From Anaerolineales bacterium UBA2232 (lineage in GTDB: Bacteria > Chloroflexota > Anaerolineae > UBA2200), in the NCBI GenBank assembly GCA_002348045.1, contig DDYO01000093.1:654-9806 (forward strand): a stretch of DNA of 9,153 bases, read 5' to 3'. This document shows, piece by piece, positions 1-5,849 of this stretch. The number at the start of each line of letters is the position of its first letter. The stretch's first letter is position 1. Both the position numbers and the translations under genes were made by a program. The notes under the pieces were generated by a model. The model did not search any database and was not told the origin of the DNA. It saw only the letters and a list, made by a program, of their open reading frames with translations.

Positions 1-92
1 TGGCCGATCCGGCCCACGCCGCACGGCACGCTCTGCTGGCCTCTGCGCCGCAGCGGGAGGTGATGGTTGATGAGTGGAAAGTCGAGGAATGA
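1..92 (+). CDS. C-terminal end of the upstream gene, probably the portal protein (partial)
   Basis: Frame 3 is open from the window edge to TGA at 90-92 and gives about 29 residues ending in EWKVEE; the other two forward frames stop at 61-63 and 68-70. The tail carries no recognisable motif. In phages with this gene order (MuF, DUF2213, DUF2184 following), the gene before MuF is the portal, often of the DUF1073 type, so the portal name is inference from position only. The stop overlaps the start region of the MuF gene, which points to translational coupling. Confidence 0.55.
   Translation, partial: ADPAHAARHALLASAPQREVMVDEWKVEE
58..66 (+). promoter_or_regulatory. Strong ribosome binding site before the MuF gene
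   Basis: GGAGGTGAT is a 9-base perfect complement of the 16S rRNA 3' end (anti-Shine-Dalgarno). It ends 7 bases before GTG at 74 and 22 bases before ATG at 89, so it favours the GTG. It lies inside the end of the upstream reading frame. Confidence 0.55.
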
Positions 93-901
93 ATAACTAC
101 AACTTTGCGGAGCTGGTCAAGCGTAAGCGCCCACATGGAGGCCGCGCGCTCCTCCCTTCTATCCACGTCCCCATTGCTTTTGAACGTTCACTGTTGGTCC
201 AACTCCGCAAGGTTGAGCAGGAAGTCGCGCGGGGCATCCGTGACATCATCCTCCCGGCATTCATTCGCAAGGCTCTCCAACTGAAGGACGGCTTGACCAC
301 TGACGCTGATGAAGGCTCAATGGATGCCCTGAGCCTTATCGTGAACGCGATGGTGAAGGCCGCGTCCATACAGGTCACCCAGCTCCTGGAGCTGGAGGGT
401 AAGCGCCACACATCGCAGTTCATGGCGTCCGCGCGCCAGGCTTTTGGTATCGATCTCAGCAGCGTGATCGCCGCAGAGGACTTGGGCGGGTACCTGGAAA
501 TGGCTGCCCTGCGCAACGCCTCACTCATTAAGTCCTTGGGCGATGATATGGTCAAGAGGGTGGGACAGGAGACCACCTCAGCCCTGATTGGTGGCGAGAG
601 CGCCAGAGAGCTACAAGCCAGGCTCAAGAAGCAGTTGGAGATCAGTGACAGTCGCGCGCGTCTCATTGCCCGAGACCAGACCTCCAAGCTTACAAGCGAT
701 CTGAATCAAATTCGGCAGAAGCAGGCCGGGGTTGAGAGTTACATCTGGCGCACAAGCCAGGATGAACGGGTGCGCCCTCGTCACGCAGCGCTGGAGGGTA
801 AGCAATACACCTATGGAGAGCCCACCGGAGCTGAGAACGGCCTGCCCCCTGGGCAGCCTGTCCAGTGTAGGTGTATTGCCCAGGGTGTGGTGGTATTCTG
901 A
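74..901 (+). CDS. MuF-like minor head protein (phage head morphogenesis, Phage_Mu_F family)
   Basis: 275 residues. The C-terminal third has the MuF signature: RARLIARDQT (about 194-203), W225, the DERVRPRHAALEG block (230-242), a PPGQP turn (258-262) and the CRC motif (265-267). The N-terminal two thirds are helical and not recognisable. MuF proteins (SPP1 gp7, Mu gpF) sit with the portal inside the head, are needed for head assembly in small copy number and may enter the host with DNA. The start is uncertain: GTG at 74 has a strong SD; ATG at 89 makes a 4-base ATGA overlap with the previous stop and gives 270 residues beginning MNNYNF, but its nearest GAGG is only one base away. The TGA overlaps the next ATG by one base. 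The protein ends soon after CRC, so no toxin-type C-terminal extension is fused to it. Confidence 0.9.
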   Translation: MESRGMNNYNFAELVKRKRPHGGRALLPSIHVPIAFERSLLVQLRKVEQEVARGIRDIILPAFIRKALQLKDGLTTDADEGSMDALSLIVNAMVKAASIQVTQLLELEGKRHTSQFMASARQAFGIDLSSVIAAEDLGGYLEMAALRNASLIKSLGDDMVKRVGQETTSALIGGESARELQARLKKQLEISDSRARLIARDQTSKLTSDLNQIRQKQAGVESYIWRTSQDERVRPRHAALEGKQYTYGEPTGAENGLPPGQPVQCRCIAQGVVVF

Positions 902-916
902 TGTCGTGTAGGTGTA
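866..916 (+). repeat. Direct repeat of TGTAGGTGTA (two copies, 41 bases apart)
   Basis: Copies at 866-875 and 907-916. Each is read in the frame of its own gene as Cys-Arg-Cys: the MuF CRC motif and residues 3-5 of the following small ORF. The unit is short and may be chance or a trace of local duplication. Confidence 0.4.
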
Positions 917-1068
917 GCGAAAGGAAGGCAGCAATTGTTGGAGCAGTAAAGCGCCCATCAACCGCCTTGACTGCTGCCAAGTTTGTCGTTAAAACAGGAG
1001 CTCAGGATATTACTTCAAAAGTTGATGATGTAGTGAAACGCCTCCAGAGGAGGGTAACGAGGGGCTGA
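901..1068 (+). CDS. Small basic hypothetical protein (55 residues)
   Basis: ATG at 901 overlaps the MuF stop (TGATG), and the TGA at 1066-1068 overlaps the next ATG in the same way, so the ORF fills the space between two certain genes exactly. The product begins MSCRCSERK, has a small hydrophobic stretch (ALTAAKFVV, 22-30) and ends in a basic, probably helical segment (KVDDVVKRLQRR, 40-51). I recognise no family. No strong SD precedes 901; coupling to MuF is likely. The same frame is open upstream to a GTG at 871 inside MuF, adding CPGCGG before MSCRC and so a four-cysteine, zinc-ribbon-like pattern (C-x2-C-x6-C-x-C). That longer 65-residue form is possible but its start has no visible SD. 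Confidence 0.6.
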   Translation: MSCRCSERKAAIVGAVKRPSTALTAAKFVVKTGAQDITSKVDDVVKRLQRRVTRG

Positions 1069-2225
1069 TGCAGTTTACCGACACAGTCACGATTGAAGGA
1101 ACCCGCATCCGTCAGGATGGATACCTTGTCGCTGATGCTCGGGTTGCTCGCACAGGCATCCAGCGTTACCTTGGCACTGAGGTGGGACGCCCGGACCTTC
1201 CGTTTGTTGACGTGTACCGCTCTCCTGAAGAGGTATTCAGCGCGGACTCCATGAAGTCCTTTGCGCATATCCCGGTCACCGACGATCACCCCACCGTAGC
1301 GGTCAACGCTGACAACAGTCGCGAGCTGGCGCGTGGGTGGACCTCGGATGAGATCGCGCGGGACGGGGAACGCCTCCGGGTTCCGCTTATGGTTTCGGAC
1401 GGTGCCGCTATCCAGAAGGTTCAGGCCGGCAAGCGCGAGCTGAGTGCCGGCTATACCTGTGAGCTGGTGTGGGGAGACGGCCTCACCGAGGACGGCGAAC
1501 CCTTCCAGGCAAAGCAGACCAATATTCGCGCCAACCACGTCGCAATTGTCGCGCGGGGACGGGCTGGAAAGGACGTTCGCATTGGAGACAGTGCGTACAA
1601 GTGGGGCACAGCCCCGATCACCGACGCGCACGACAGGGAGACAACCATGAGCATGCGCACTGTACTGGTGGATGGGCTTTCCGTGGAGACCACGGATGCA
1701 GGTGCCCAGGCCATCGCCAAGCTTCAGTCCACCATCGATGGAATGAACAAGAAGATGACGGCTGCTGAGGAAGAAGCCGACAAGAAGATGGCCAAGAAGG
1801 ACGCGGACCTGTCCGCCCTCCAGGCCAAACTGGACGACGCTGTATCCAAGGTCCTGGATCAGTCGGCCATTGACCGGCTGGTGACCGGCCGGGTTGCTCT
1901 GGAGGCGACCGCCGCCCGGATCGCCAAGGACGTGAAGCCCCTGGGCCTGTCCGACGCTGCTCTCAAGGCCACTGTGGTCAAGGCGAAGCTGGGCGACAAG
2001 CTTCCGGCGGATCGCTTCAATGACCAGGCCTACATCGACGCCCGGTTTGATATCCTGGCCGAGGACGCTGGCAAGACCACGGACACCTTCCGTGACGCGC
2101 GCGTCTCCCCTTCCAACCATCGCTTCACCATCCCGGCAAACATGAGCGATGCCCAACGCCAGCGCCAGCAGGCCTTTGATGGCCTGCTTCATTTTGACCA
2201 GACCGGCTCCGAGCTGGATCACTGA
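1068..2225 (+). CDS. DUF2213 prohead protease-scaffold fusion
   Basis: 385 residues. Residues 1-175 match the DUF2213 type: FAHIPVTDDHP (65-75), KRELSAGYTCEL (122-133) and NHVAIVARGRAG (156-167). This resembles herpesvirus-type prohead proteases, and H74, S126 and H157 could form a His-Ser-His triad (my inference). A polar linker (180-195) leads to MSMRTVLVDGLSVETTD and then a charged coiled coil (about 216-262, KKMTAAEEEADKKMAKK), followed by a helical tail, as expected of a scaffold. The role would be to shape the prohead around the capsid protein and then cleave scaffold and head proteins before DNA packaging. The gene lies two genes before the major capsid gene. The start overlaps the previous stop (TGATG); GAGGAGGG at 1047 and AGGGG near 1060 lie upstream. 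Confidence 0.85.
   Translation: MQFTDTVTIEGTRIRQDGYLVADARVARTGIQRYLGTEVGRPDLPFVDVYRSPEEVFSADSMKSFAHIPVTDDHPTVAVNADNSRELARGWTSDEIARDGERLRVPLMVSDGAAIQKVQAGKRELSAGYTCELVWGDGLTEDGEPFQAKQTNIRANHVAIVARGRAGKDVRIGDSAYKWGTAPITDAHDRETTMSMRTVLVDGLSVETTDAGAQAIAKLQSTIDGMNKKMTAAEEEADKKMAKKDADLSALQAKLDDAVSKVLDQSAIDRLVTGRVALEATAARIAKDVKPLGLSDAALKATVVKAKLGDKLPADRFNDQAYIDARFDILAEDAGKTTDTFRDARVSPSNHRFTIPANMSDAQRQRQQAFDGLLHFDQTGSELDH
1635..1649 (+). promoter_or_regulatory. Internal ribosome binding site and start codon inside the DUF2213 gene
   Basis: AGGGAG at 1635-1640 lies 6 bases before an in-frame ATG at 1647 (codon 194), at the junction of the protease-like and scaffold-like halves. A second in-frame ATG follows at 1653. 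The site fits an internal start for a free scaffold. Confidence 0.5.
1647..2225 (+). CDS. Putative nested scaffold protein, in-frame internal start
   Basis: Starting at ATG 1647, the same reading frame gives a 192-residue protein holding only the coiled coil and C-terminal tail of the DUF2213 gene product, without the proposed protease triad. Lambda makes its scaffold Nu3 in this way from inside protease gene C, and other phages do likewise. Support here is the well-spaced SD, the position at the domain boundary, and the composition: acidic/lysine-rich helix 216-262 and a hydrophilic end (DAQRQRQQAFDGLL) that could bind the capsid protein. Use of the start is inferred. Confidence 0.45.
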   Translation: MSMRTVLVDGLSVETTDAGAQAIAKLQSTIDGMNKKMTAAEEEADKKMAKKDADLSALQAKLDDAVSKVLDQSAIDRLVTGRVALEATAARIAKDVKPLGLSDAALKATVVKAKLGDKLPADRFNDQAYIDARFDILAEDAGKTTDTFRDARVSPSNHRFTIPANMSDAQRQRQQAFDGLLHFDQTGSELDH

Positions 2226-2235
2226 GGGACGGGCA

Positions 2236-2736
2236 ATGCCTTACACCGAAAATTACAACACTGACCCGGCCCTCCTCCAGGAAGGTCAGGTGGTCGATAC
2301 TTCGCCGGCTGTGATCGTTTCCCGCACCGTCGCCGTCGCCGTTGGCTTTGGCAAGGCCGTGAAGGGTTCCAGCGAGCACATCGTCACCAGCGACATGTCT
2401 GCCGCAACTCTCGCCCAGGTCGGCGCAGGCGGCATCACCGTCCGATCCCAGGCGACGGGCGCGCGAGCCTCCACCCCGGACACCTACCCGATCAACGACA
2501 CTGCCGGCATCATGCGCAAGGGTGTCATCGGCGTCAAGGTCACTGACGCGGGTGGTGTGGCTGCTGGCGACCCCGTTTGGCTCAAGAAGTCGGACGGGAC
2601 CTTCAGCAACGCTGACGTCGGCACCGGTGGCGGCATCCTTCTGGCGGGCTGCCGCTGGGAGAGTGCTGGAGCCAACGGCGCCATCGCCCGCATGCGCGTC
2701 AACTTTGATGTCCCGGCTGTGGCCGGCGCGTCGTAA
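2236..2736 (+). CDS. Structural cement / head decoration protein (Gp24-like)
   Basis: 166 residues from ATG 2236, which has GAGGG at 2224-2228 with 7 bases between; an in-frame start at 2149 would run deep into the DUF2213 gene and is rejected. The sequence is rich in Gly, Ala, Val and Thr and looks all-beta. The second half has the pattern GVIGVKVTDAGGVAAGDPVWLKKSDGTFS with a late ILLAGCRW and an IARMRVNF strand, as in phage cement proteins that sit on the capsid surface and stabilise the expanded shell. The position directly before the major capsid gene fits. Likely made in high amount: its own SD and mostly C- or G-ending codons. There is a single Cys near the C-terminus. Confidence 0.75.
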   Translation: MPYTENYNTDPALLQEGQVVDTSPAVIVSRTVAVAVGFGKAVKGSSEHIVTSDMSAATLAQVGAGGITVRSQATGARASTPDTYPINDTAGIMRKGVIGVKVTDAGGVAAGDPVWLKKSDGTFSNADVGTGGGILLAGCRWESAGANGAIARMRVNFDVPAVAGAS

Positions 2737-2754
2737 ACCCGAGGGAACCTGCAC

Positions 2755-3693
2755 ATGAACAACAATCAGCTCATGGTCGGTGATGCGATGCAGGCAAACC
2801 TTGGGTTTGTCGAGTCGCAGACCGCATACGTGGAGGCCGGTGTCTATCGCGCCCGCTTCCCTGCCATCCGGTATCCTGGGCTCATCCCGGTGGACTATTC
2901 CGCACCGGAGTGGATCAAGACCATCACTTACTACAGCATGGACATCACCGGCAAAGCCGACTGGATCGGTGACCGTGCCAGTGATATCCCGGTGGTCGGC
3001 ACCGCTCTCGGTCAGGACGAAACCGCCATCCAGATGGCCGGCATCGGCTATGACTATGGCCTGGAGGAGATCAACCAGGCCCAGATGCTGGGTATGAACC
3101 TTCCGGGTGAGAAAGCCGCTGCAGCGCGGTTGATCTATGAGCGTACCGTGGACAACATCGCCTTCACCGGCGATGTCGAGAAGGGATGGAAGGGGCTCTA
3201 CAACAACGCCTCGGTCACGGCCATTTCGGCCTCCACCGGCGACTGGCTCACGGCCACTGAAGACGAAATCCTGGGCGACGTCAACGAGCTTCTGGGGGGC
3301 GTCTACACGGCCACCAATGAGATCGCGATGGCAGATACCCTTCTGCTGCCGTCTCTCAAGCTCCAGCACATCGCCAGCCGGCGTCTGGGCGATGGCAACG
3401 GTTCCCTCACCATCCTTCAGTTCCTGCAGCAGGCCAACGTCTATACGGCTGAGACCGGCAACCAGCTCACCATTCGTGGTGCGCGCGGTCTCAACGCGGC
3501 GGGTGCGGGGGCCACGGCCCGTATGGTCGCATATCGGCGCAGTCCAGAGGTGCTGAAAATGCACATCCCGATGCGTCATCGCTTCCTGCCGGTCCAGATT
3601 CAGGGGCTGACGTTCAAGGTCCCCGGCATCTTCCGGCTTGGGCCCTTGGATATTCGCCTGCCCAAGGAGGTGCGCTACAGCGACGGCATCTGA
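2755..3693 (+). CDS. Major capsid protein (DUF2184 family, HK97 fold)
   Basis: 312 residues. GAGGGA at 2741-2746 lies 8 bases before ATG 2755. Features of the family: N-terminal FVESQTAYVEAGVYRARFPA (18-37), the block DITGKADWIGDRASDIPVV (63-81), ERTVDNIAFTGD with GWKGLYNN (129-151), a long central helix region (EDEILGDVNELL, 169-180), and the C-terminal block YRRSPEVLKMHIPM (260-273) ending in IPLD-type beta strands and VRYSDGI. It assembles the icosahedral shell on the scaffold. No long N-terminal scaffold domain is present, which fits scaffolding being encoded by the DUF2213 gene. Codon use is strongly biased to GCC, ATC, CTC and ACC, as expected of the most abundant virion protein. Confidence 0.88.
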   Translation: MNNNQLMVGDAMQANLGFVESQTAYVEAGVYRARFPAIRYPGLIPVDYSAPEWIKTITYYSMDITGKADWIGDRASDIPVVGTALGQDETAIQMAGIGYDYGLEEINQAQMLGMNLPGEKAAAARLIYERTVDNIAFTGDVEKGWKGLYNNASVTAISASTGDWLTATEDEILGDVNELLGGVYTATNEIAMADTLLLPSLKLQHIASRRLGDGNGSLTILQFLQQANVYTAETGNQLTIRGARGLNAAGAGATARMVAYRRSPEVLKMHIPMRHRFLPVQIQGLTFKVPGIFRLGPLDIRLPKEVRYSDGI

Positions 3694-3716
3694 CAAAGCC
3701 GTATCTGAGCAAGTCC

Positions 3717-3746
3717 AGCCCCGCGCCTCACCCAGAGGGCGGGGCT
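3717..3746 (+). terminator. GC-rich hairpin after the capsid gene (attenuator or mRNA-stabilising stem)
   Basis: AGCCCCGC (3717-3724) pairs perfectly with GCGGGGCT (3739-3746). Inside, after one bulged G (3725), CCTC (3726-3729) pairs with GAGG (3735-3738) around a 5-base loop: 12 pairs in all. No T-tract follows, so it is not a classic intrinsic terminator. It lies 24 bases after the capsid stop, where phages often reduce read-through or protect the capsid mRNA 3' end. Confidence 0.6.
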
Positions 3747-3775
3747 GAGGCGTCAGAACCAACCGGAGGGACACT

Positions 3776-4198
3776 ATGACCAATGTGACGAATCACCACA
3801 ATGGAATGCTGAATGTGGCCGGCACCGACGTTCGCCCCGGCGCCACCGTGTGGGTGGATGATGGGGCGTTCGACAAGTGGAGCCTCGGAAACGGCGCCAA
3901 GATTTGGCTGAATCTGAAGCTTATCACCAGTGACTCCAAGGTCAAAGTGACGCCCGCCAAGGTTGATCTGACCGAACGCGAGCAGCTGGAGTTGAAGGCC
4001 GTCGGCCACAGTATCGCCTTCACGGCGGAAACGTCCGACGAGGACCTCCTCAACGCCATCCTGGAAGCGGAGGAAGCGGCCAAGGATGATGAGCGTGAAG
4101 CCCTCCTGAAGGAAGCTCGTGATCTGGGTCTCAATCCGAACGCCAACACTGGCATCGAAAAGCTCAAAAAGTTGATCGCTGAAAAGAAGGCCGCCTGA
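3776..4198 (+). CDS. Small head-associated protein with HeH/LEM-like C-terminus
   Basis: 140 residues; GGAGGG at 3765-3770 lies 5 bases before the ATG. The N-terminal part (11-50) looks like a small beta domain: MLNVAGTDVRPGATVWVDDG, a W, then WLNLKLI, a pattern seen in short phage head proteins. The C-terminal part (106-140, ALLKEARDLGLNPNANTGIEKLKKLI) matches the helix-extended-helix (HeH/LEM, SAP-like) motif found in lambda FI-type packaging/head proteins and in other DNA- or protein-binding modules. Residues 68-102 look like a second, weaker copy. A role in head completion or DNA packaging is inference from motif and position between capsid and connector genes. Confidence 0.6.
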   Translation: MTNVTNHHNGMLNVAGTDVRPGATVWVDDGAFDKWSLGNGAKIWLNLKLITSDSKVKVTPAKVDLTEREQLELKAVGHSIAFTAETSDEDLLNAILEAEEAAKDDEREALLKEARDLGLNPNANTGIEKLKKLIAEKKAA

Positions 4199-4202
4199 CG
4201 CC

Positions 4203-4598
4203 ATGGTTGACGTGCCCTCGGCAGCTGAGTTCAAGACCCGATATCCCGAGTTTACTGGGGTGTCCGACGGTCTTGTGACGCTCATCACTGCCGAGGCGCT
4301 CAACATGGTTGACGACGACTGGGTACTTAGCGACCAAAAGCCGGCTCTTATGGCTTTCACGGCGCACCTTCTCAGCCTGGAAGGATACCCGTCCCGATCA
4401 GTGGACCCTACTGCCCCCCTCCCGGTAGGTGCTGGACGTGAAATCATTATGCGGCGGGTGGGAGACGTGACCACCCAGTACGCCCAAGGGGCAGCATCCG
4501 GGACCGGAGGCTTCATAGCATCCCTCAATCTCACTATATATGGTCGCCGGTTCGCCCAGCTCCTGAAGCTGAACGCGCCCGCCATCGGGCTGGTGTGA
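4203..4598 (+). CDS. Head-tail connector/adaptor protein (DUF4054 family)
   Basis: 131 residues. Family features: FKTRYPEF (10-17), the AFTAHLLSLEGYP helix (51-63), RRVGDVTTQY (84-93), a Gly/Ala-rich stretch (96-103) and TIYGRRFAQLLK (111-122). Such proteins resemble the helical adaptor that binds below the portal (HK97 gp6/SPP1 gp15 type) and form the first ring of the connector. The gene begins 4 bases after the previous stop; only a weak AAGAAGG near 4184 is visible. The next gene begins one base after its stop (TGATATG). Confidence 0.82.
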   Translation: MVDVPSAAEFKTRYPEFTGVSDGLVTLITAEALNMVDDDWVLSDQKPALMAFTAHLLSLEGYPSRSVDPTAPLPVGAGREIIMRRVGDVTTQYAQGAASGTGGFIASLNLTIYGRRFAQLLKLNAPAIGLV

Positions 4599-4599
4599 T

Positions 4600-5031
4600 A
4601 TGGCTGGTAAGGTTATCAGAAAACAGCATATCAAGTTGCCCAAGTCAATCGATGGTCCTCGACAGGTGAAGGTCGGATTTCCGGCTGGGAAGACAGACGG
4701 CGATATTGTCAACCGAGCCATTTGGAACCACTACGGTACTAGCCGCGGTATTCCTTCTCGTCCGTTTTTGACGAACGCTATCAGGCAGAATTGGTCCAAA
4801 TACCTTGAGGCGATGAAGACAGCAGGGGCCGCGATACTCCGGGGTGACGCGACCCTGGATCAGACCATGCGTAAGCTTGGCATCCTAGCCCAGGGAGACG
4901 TGCGGCAGGAGATTACAAACCTGCGGGACCCGCCGAACGCCCCCAGCACGATCGCAGCGAAAGGCTCCAGCAACCCGCTCATCGACACCGGTGAGATGCG
5001 ATCGAAGGTGACGTGGGAGGTCAAGCGGTGA
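4600..5031 (+). CDS. Neck/tail completion protein (HK97 gp10-like, virion morphogenesis type)
   Basis: 143 residues. Typical blocks: VKVGFPAG (23-30), IWNHYGT (41-47), IPSRPFL (51-57), a W65 helix, the LGILAQGDVRQEI helix (93-105), PPNAPST (111-117) and KGSSNPLIDTGEM (121-133). These occur in HK97 gp10-like and Mu gpG-like proteins that act at the head-tail joint or in tail completion. The protein is basic (ends EVKR). No clear SD lies before ATG 4600; coupling through the TGATATG junction with the DUF4054 gene is likely. The last four bases are shared with the GTG start of the next gene. Confidence 0.8.
   Translation: MAGKVIRKQHIKLPKSIDGPRQVKVGFPAGKTDGDIVNRAIWNHYGTSRGIPSRPFLTNAIRQNWSKYLEAMKTAGAAILRGDATLDQTMRKLGILAQGDVRQEITNLRDPPNAPSTIAAKGSSNPLIDTGEMRSKVTWEVKR
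5015..5021 (+). promoter_or_regulatory. Ribosome binding site that sets the GTG start at 5028
   Basis: GGGAGGT lies 6 bases before GTG 5028 and overlaps the alternative upstream GTG at 5013, which has no comparable site. It therefore supports the shorter, 111-residue form of the head-closure protein. Confidence 0.6.
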
Positions 5032-5363
5032 GCGACGTTGCATCAGCGATTGATGCAGAAGCCGTTCCTGTGGTATTTCAGCCACCGGCTGGAGCGACCT
5101 ATGACTCGCAGGGGAACGCTGTTTTCGGTGTGGTCCCTGCGTCTGTCAGCGGTAGGGCGGCTATCCAGCCAGCGTCTGGGCGGATGCTTCAAGACTTACC
5201 GGAGGGACTTCGGTCTGAAGTCTCTATGGTGGGGTGGTCGCGTACCTCAGTTGCCCTTAAGTGGGAAGTCGTTTATGGTGGTGAAACGTACCGGGTTGTC
5301 CATGTTTGGCCACGTCCGGCTGATGGATTCACCAAGTTTGCCATGAAGAGGGTACAGAGTTGA
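5028..5363 (+). CDS. Head-closure / head-tail joining protein
   Basis: 111 residues from GTG 5028, which overlaps the previous stop as GTGA; an in-frame GTG at 5013 lacks an SD. The fold looks all-beta: IQPASGRMLQDLPEGLRSE (46-64) is the conserved core of small phage joining proteins, followed by ALKWEVVYGGETYRVVHVW (76-94) and a closing strand FTKFAMKRV (101-109). Such proteins (SPP1 gp16/HK97 gp7-like, collar type) plug the connector after packaging and bind the tail. The neighbours are the gp10-like gene upstream and the tail terminator downstream, the usual order. Confidence 0.72.
   Translation: MSDVASAIDAEAVPVVFQPPAGATYDSQGNAVFGVVPASVSGRAAIQPASGRMLQDLPEGLRSEVSMVGWSRTSVALKWEVVYGGETYRVVHVWPRPADGFTKFAMKRVQS
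5348..5353 (+). promoter_or_regulatory. Ribosome binding site before the TTG start at 5360
   Basis: GAGGGT lies 6 bases before TTG 5360. No other ATG, GTG or TTG occurs in the first codons of the frame, so this site supports the rare TTG as the real start. Confidence 0.55.
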
Positions 5364-5848
5364 ACAACAGCGAGGTTCACGGCAGATTGGTTGAGTGGCT
5401 GGGCGCCCTTCTGGGCGTCCGAGTTATCAAGGACCGACAGCAGGCTGACCGGCCGGCTGCGCCTTATGGTGTTGTTGACCTTGCCAATTGGCGTAACCTT
5501 CACGACCACGAAGACGCCACCCACTACGCGAACGTAAGCGGTGACGTTGTTGCCACTCCTGAGATCGAGATCGAGTGGGTCTTCTTGTTTTTTCTATATG
5601 GCGCCTCGGGAGAGACCCTGGTGCGCCGCCTCCAGTCGGCGGTTCACTTGTCCCAAGTCCAGGAGCCACTACGTCCCGACCTTGTAATTCACGAGGTTGG
5701 AGCAGCAAACAGCATCCCTGAGCTTGTGGGCGAGAAGTGGGAGCCCAGAACCCAGGTGAATATCGTCGTGCGCGGAAAGTCAAGCGATGGATTTATCATC
5801 GACGTGATTGAAGAGCGCGAGTTCACTTATACCGGAGAGAGGGCCTGA
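5360..5848 (+). CDS. Tail terminator / neck terminator protein (gp12-like)
   Basis: 162 residues from a TTG start whose last three bases are the previous stop (TTGA). Features: N-terminal helix (LVEWLGALLGV, 10-20), PYGVVDL (35-41), an aromatic beta strand IEWVFLFFLYG (71-81) followed by the helix SGETLVRRLQSAV (83-95), then IPELVGEKWEPR (119-130) and a beta strand TQVNIVVRG. This pattern, P-x2-V near residue 35, a central strand plus helix, and a final W-x-R strand, is that of neck/tail terminator proteins that form a ring on the tail and stop tube elongation. The position just before the sheath is usual. Less recognisable than its neighbours, so the name is by pattern and place. Confidence 0.7.
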   Translation: MNNSEVHGRLVEWLGALLGVRVIKDRQQADRPAAPYGVVDLANWRNLHDHEDATHYANVSGDVVATPEIEIEWVFLFFLYGASGETLVRRLQSAVHLSQVQEPLRPDLVIHEVGAANSIPELVGEKWEPRTQVNIVVRGKSSDGFIIDVIEEREFTYTGERA

Positions 5849-5849
5849 T

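Noticed and set aside
1002..2222. 406-codon minus-strand frame opposite the DUF2213 gene
   Set aside because: Exact shadow of the protease/scaffold gene; no SD or motif, and no room in an all-plus operon.
3694..3775. Possible promoter between capsid gene and the following gene
   Set aside because: No convincing -35/-10 pair seen; the gap is filled by the hairpin and the SD of the next gene.
2125..3783. 552-codon open frame on the minus strand across decoration and capsid genes
   Set aside because: It mirrors two well-recognised + strand genes. Long antisense frames are expected opposite GC-rich genes with strong codon bias, and its product shows no domain I recognise.
5038..5346. 102-codon frame overlapping the head-closure gene
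   Set aside because: Arg/Leu/Ser-rich translation without phage motifs; the 5028 frame has the conserved joining-protein core and a proper SD.
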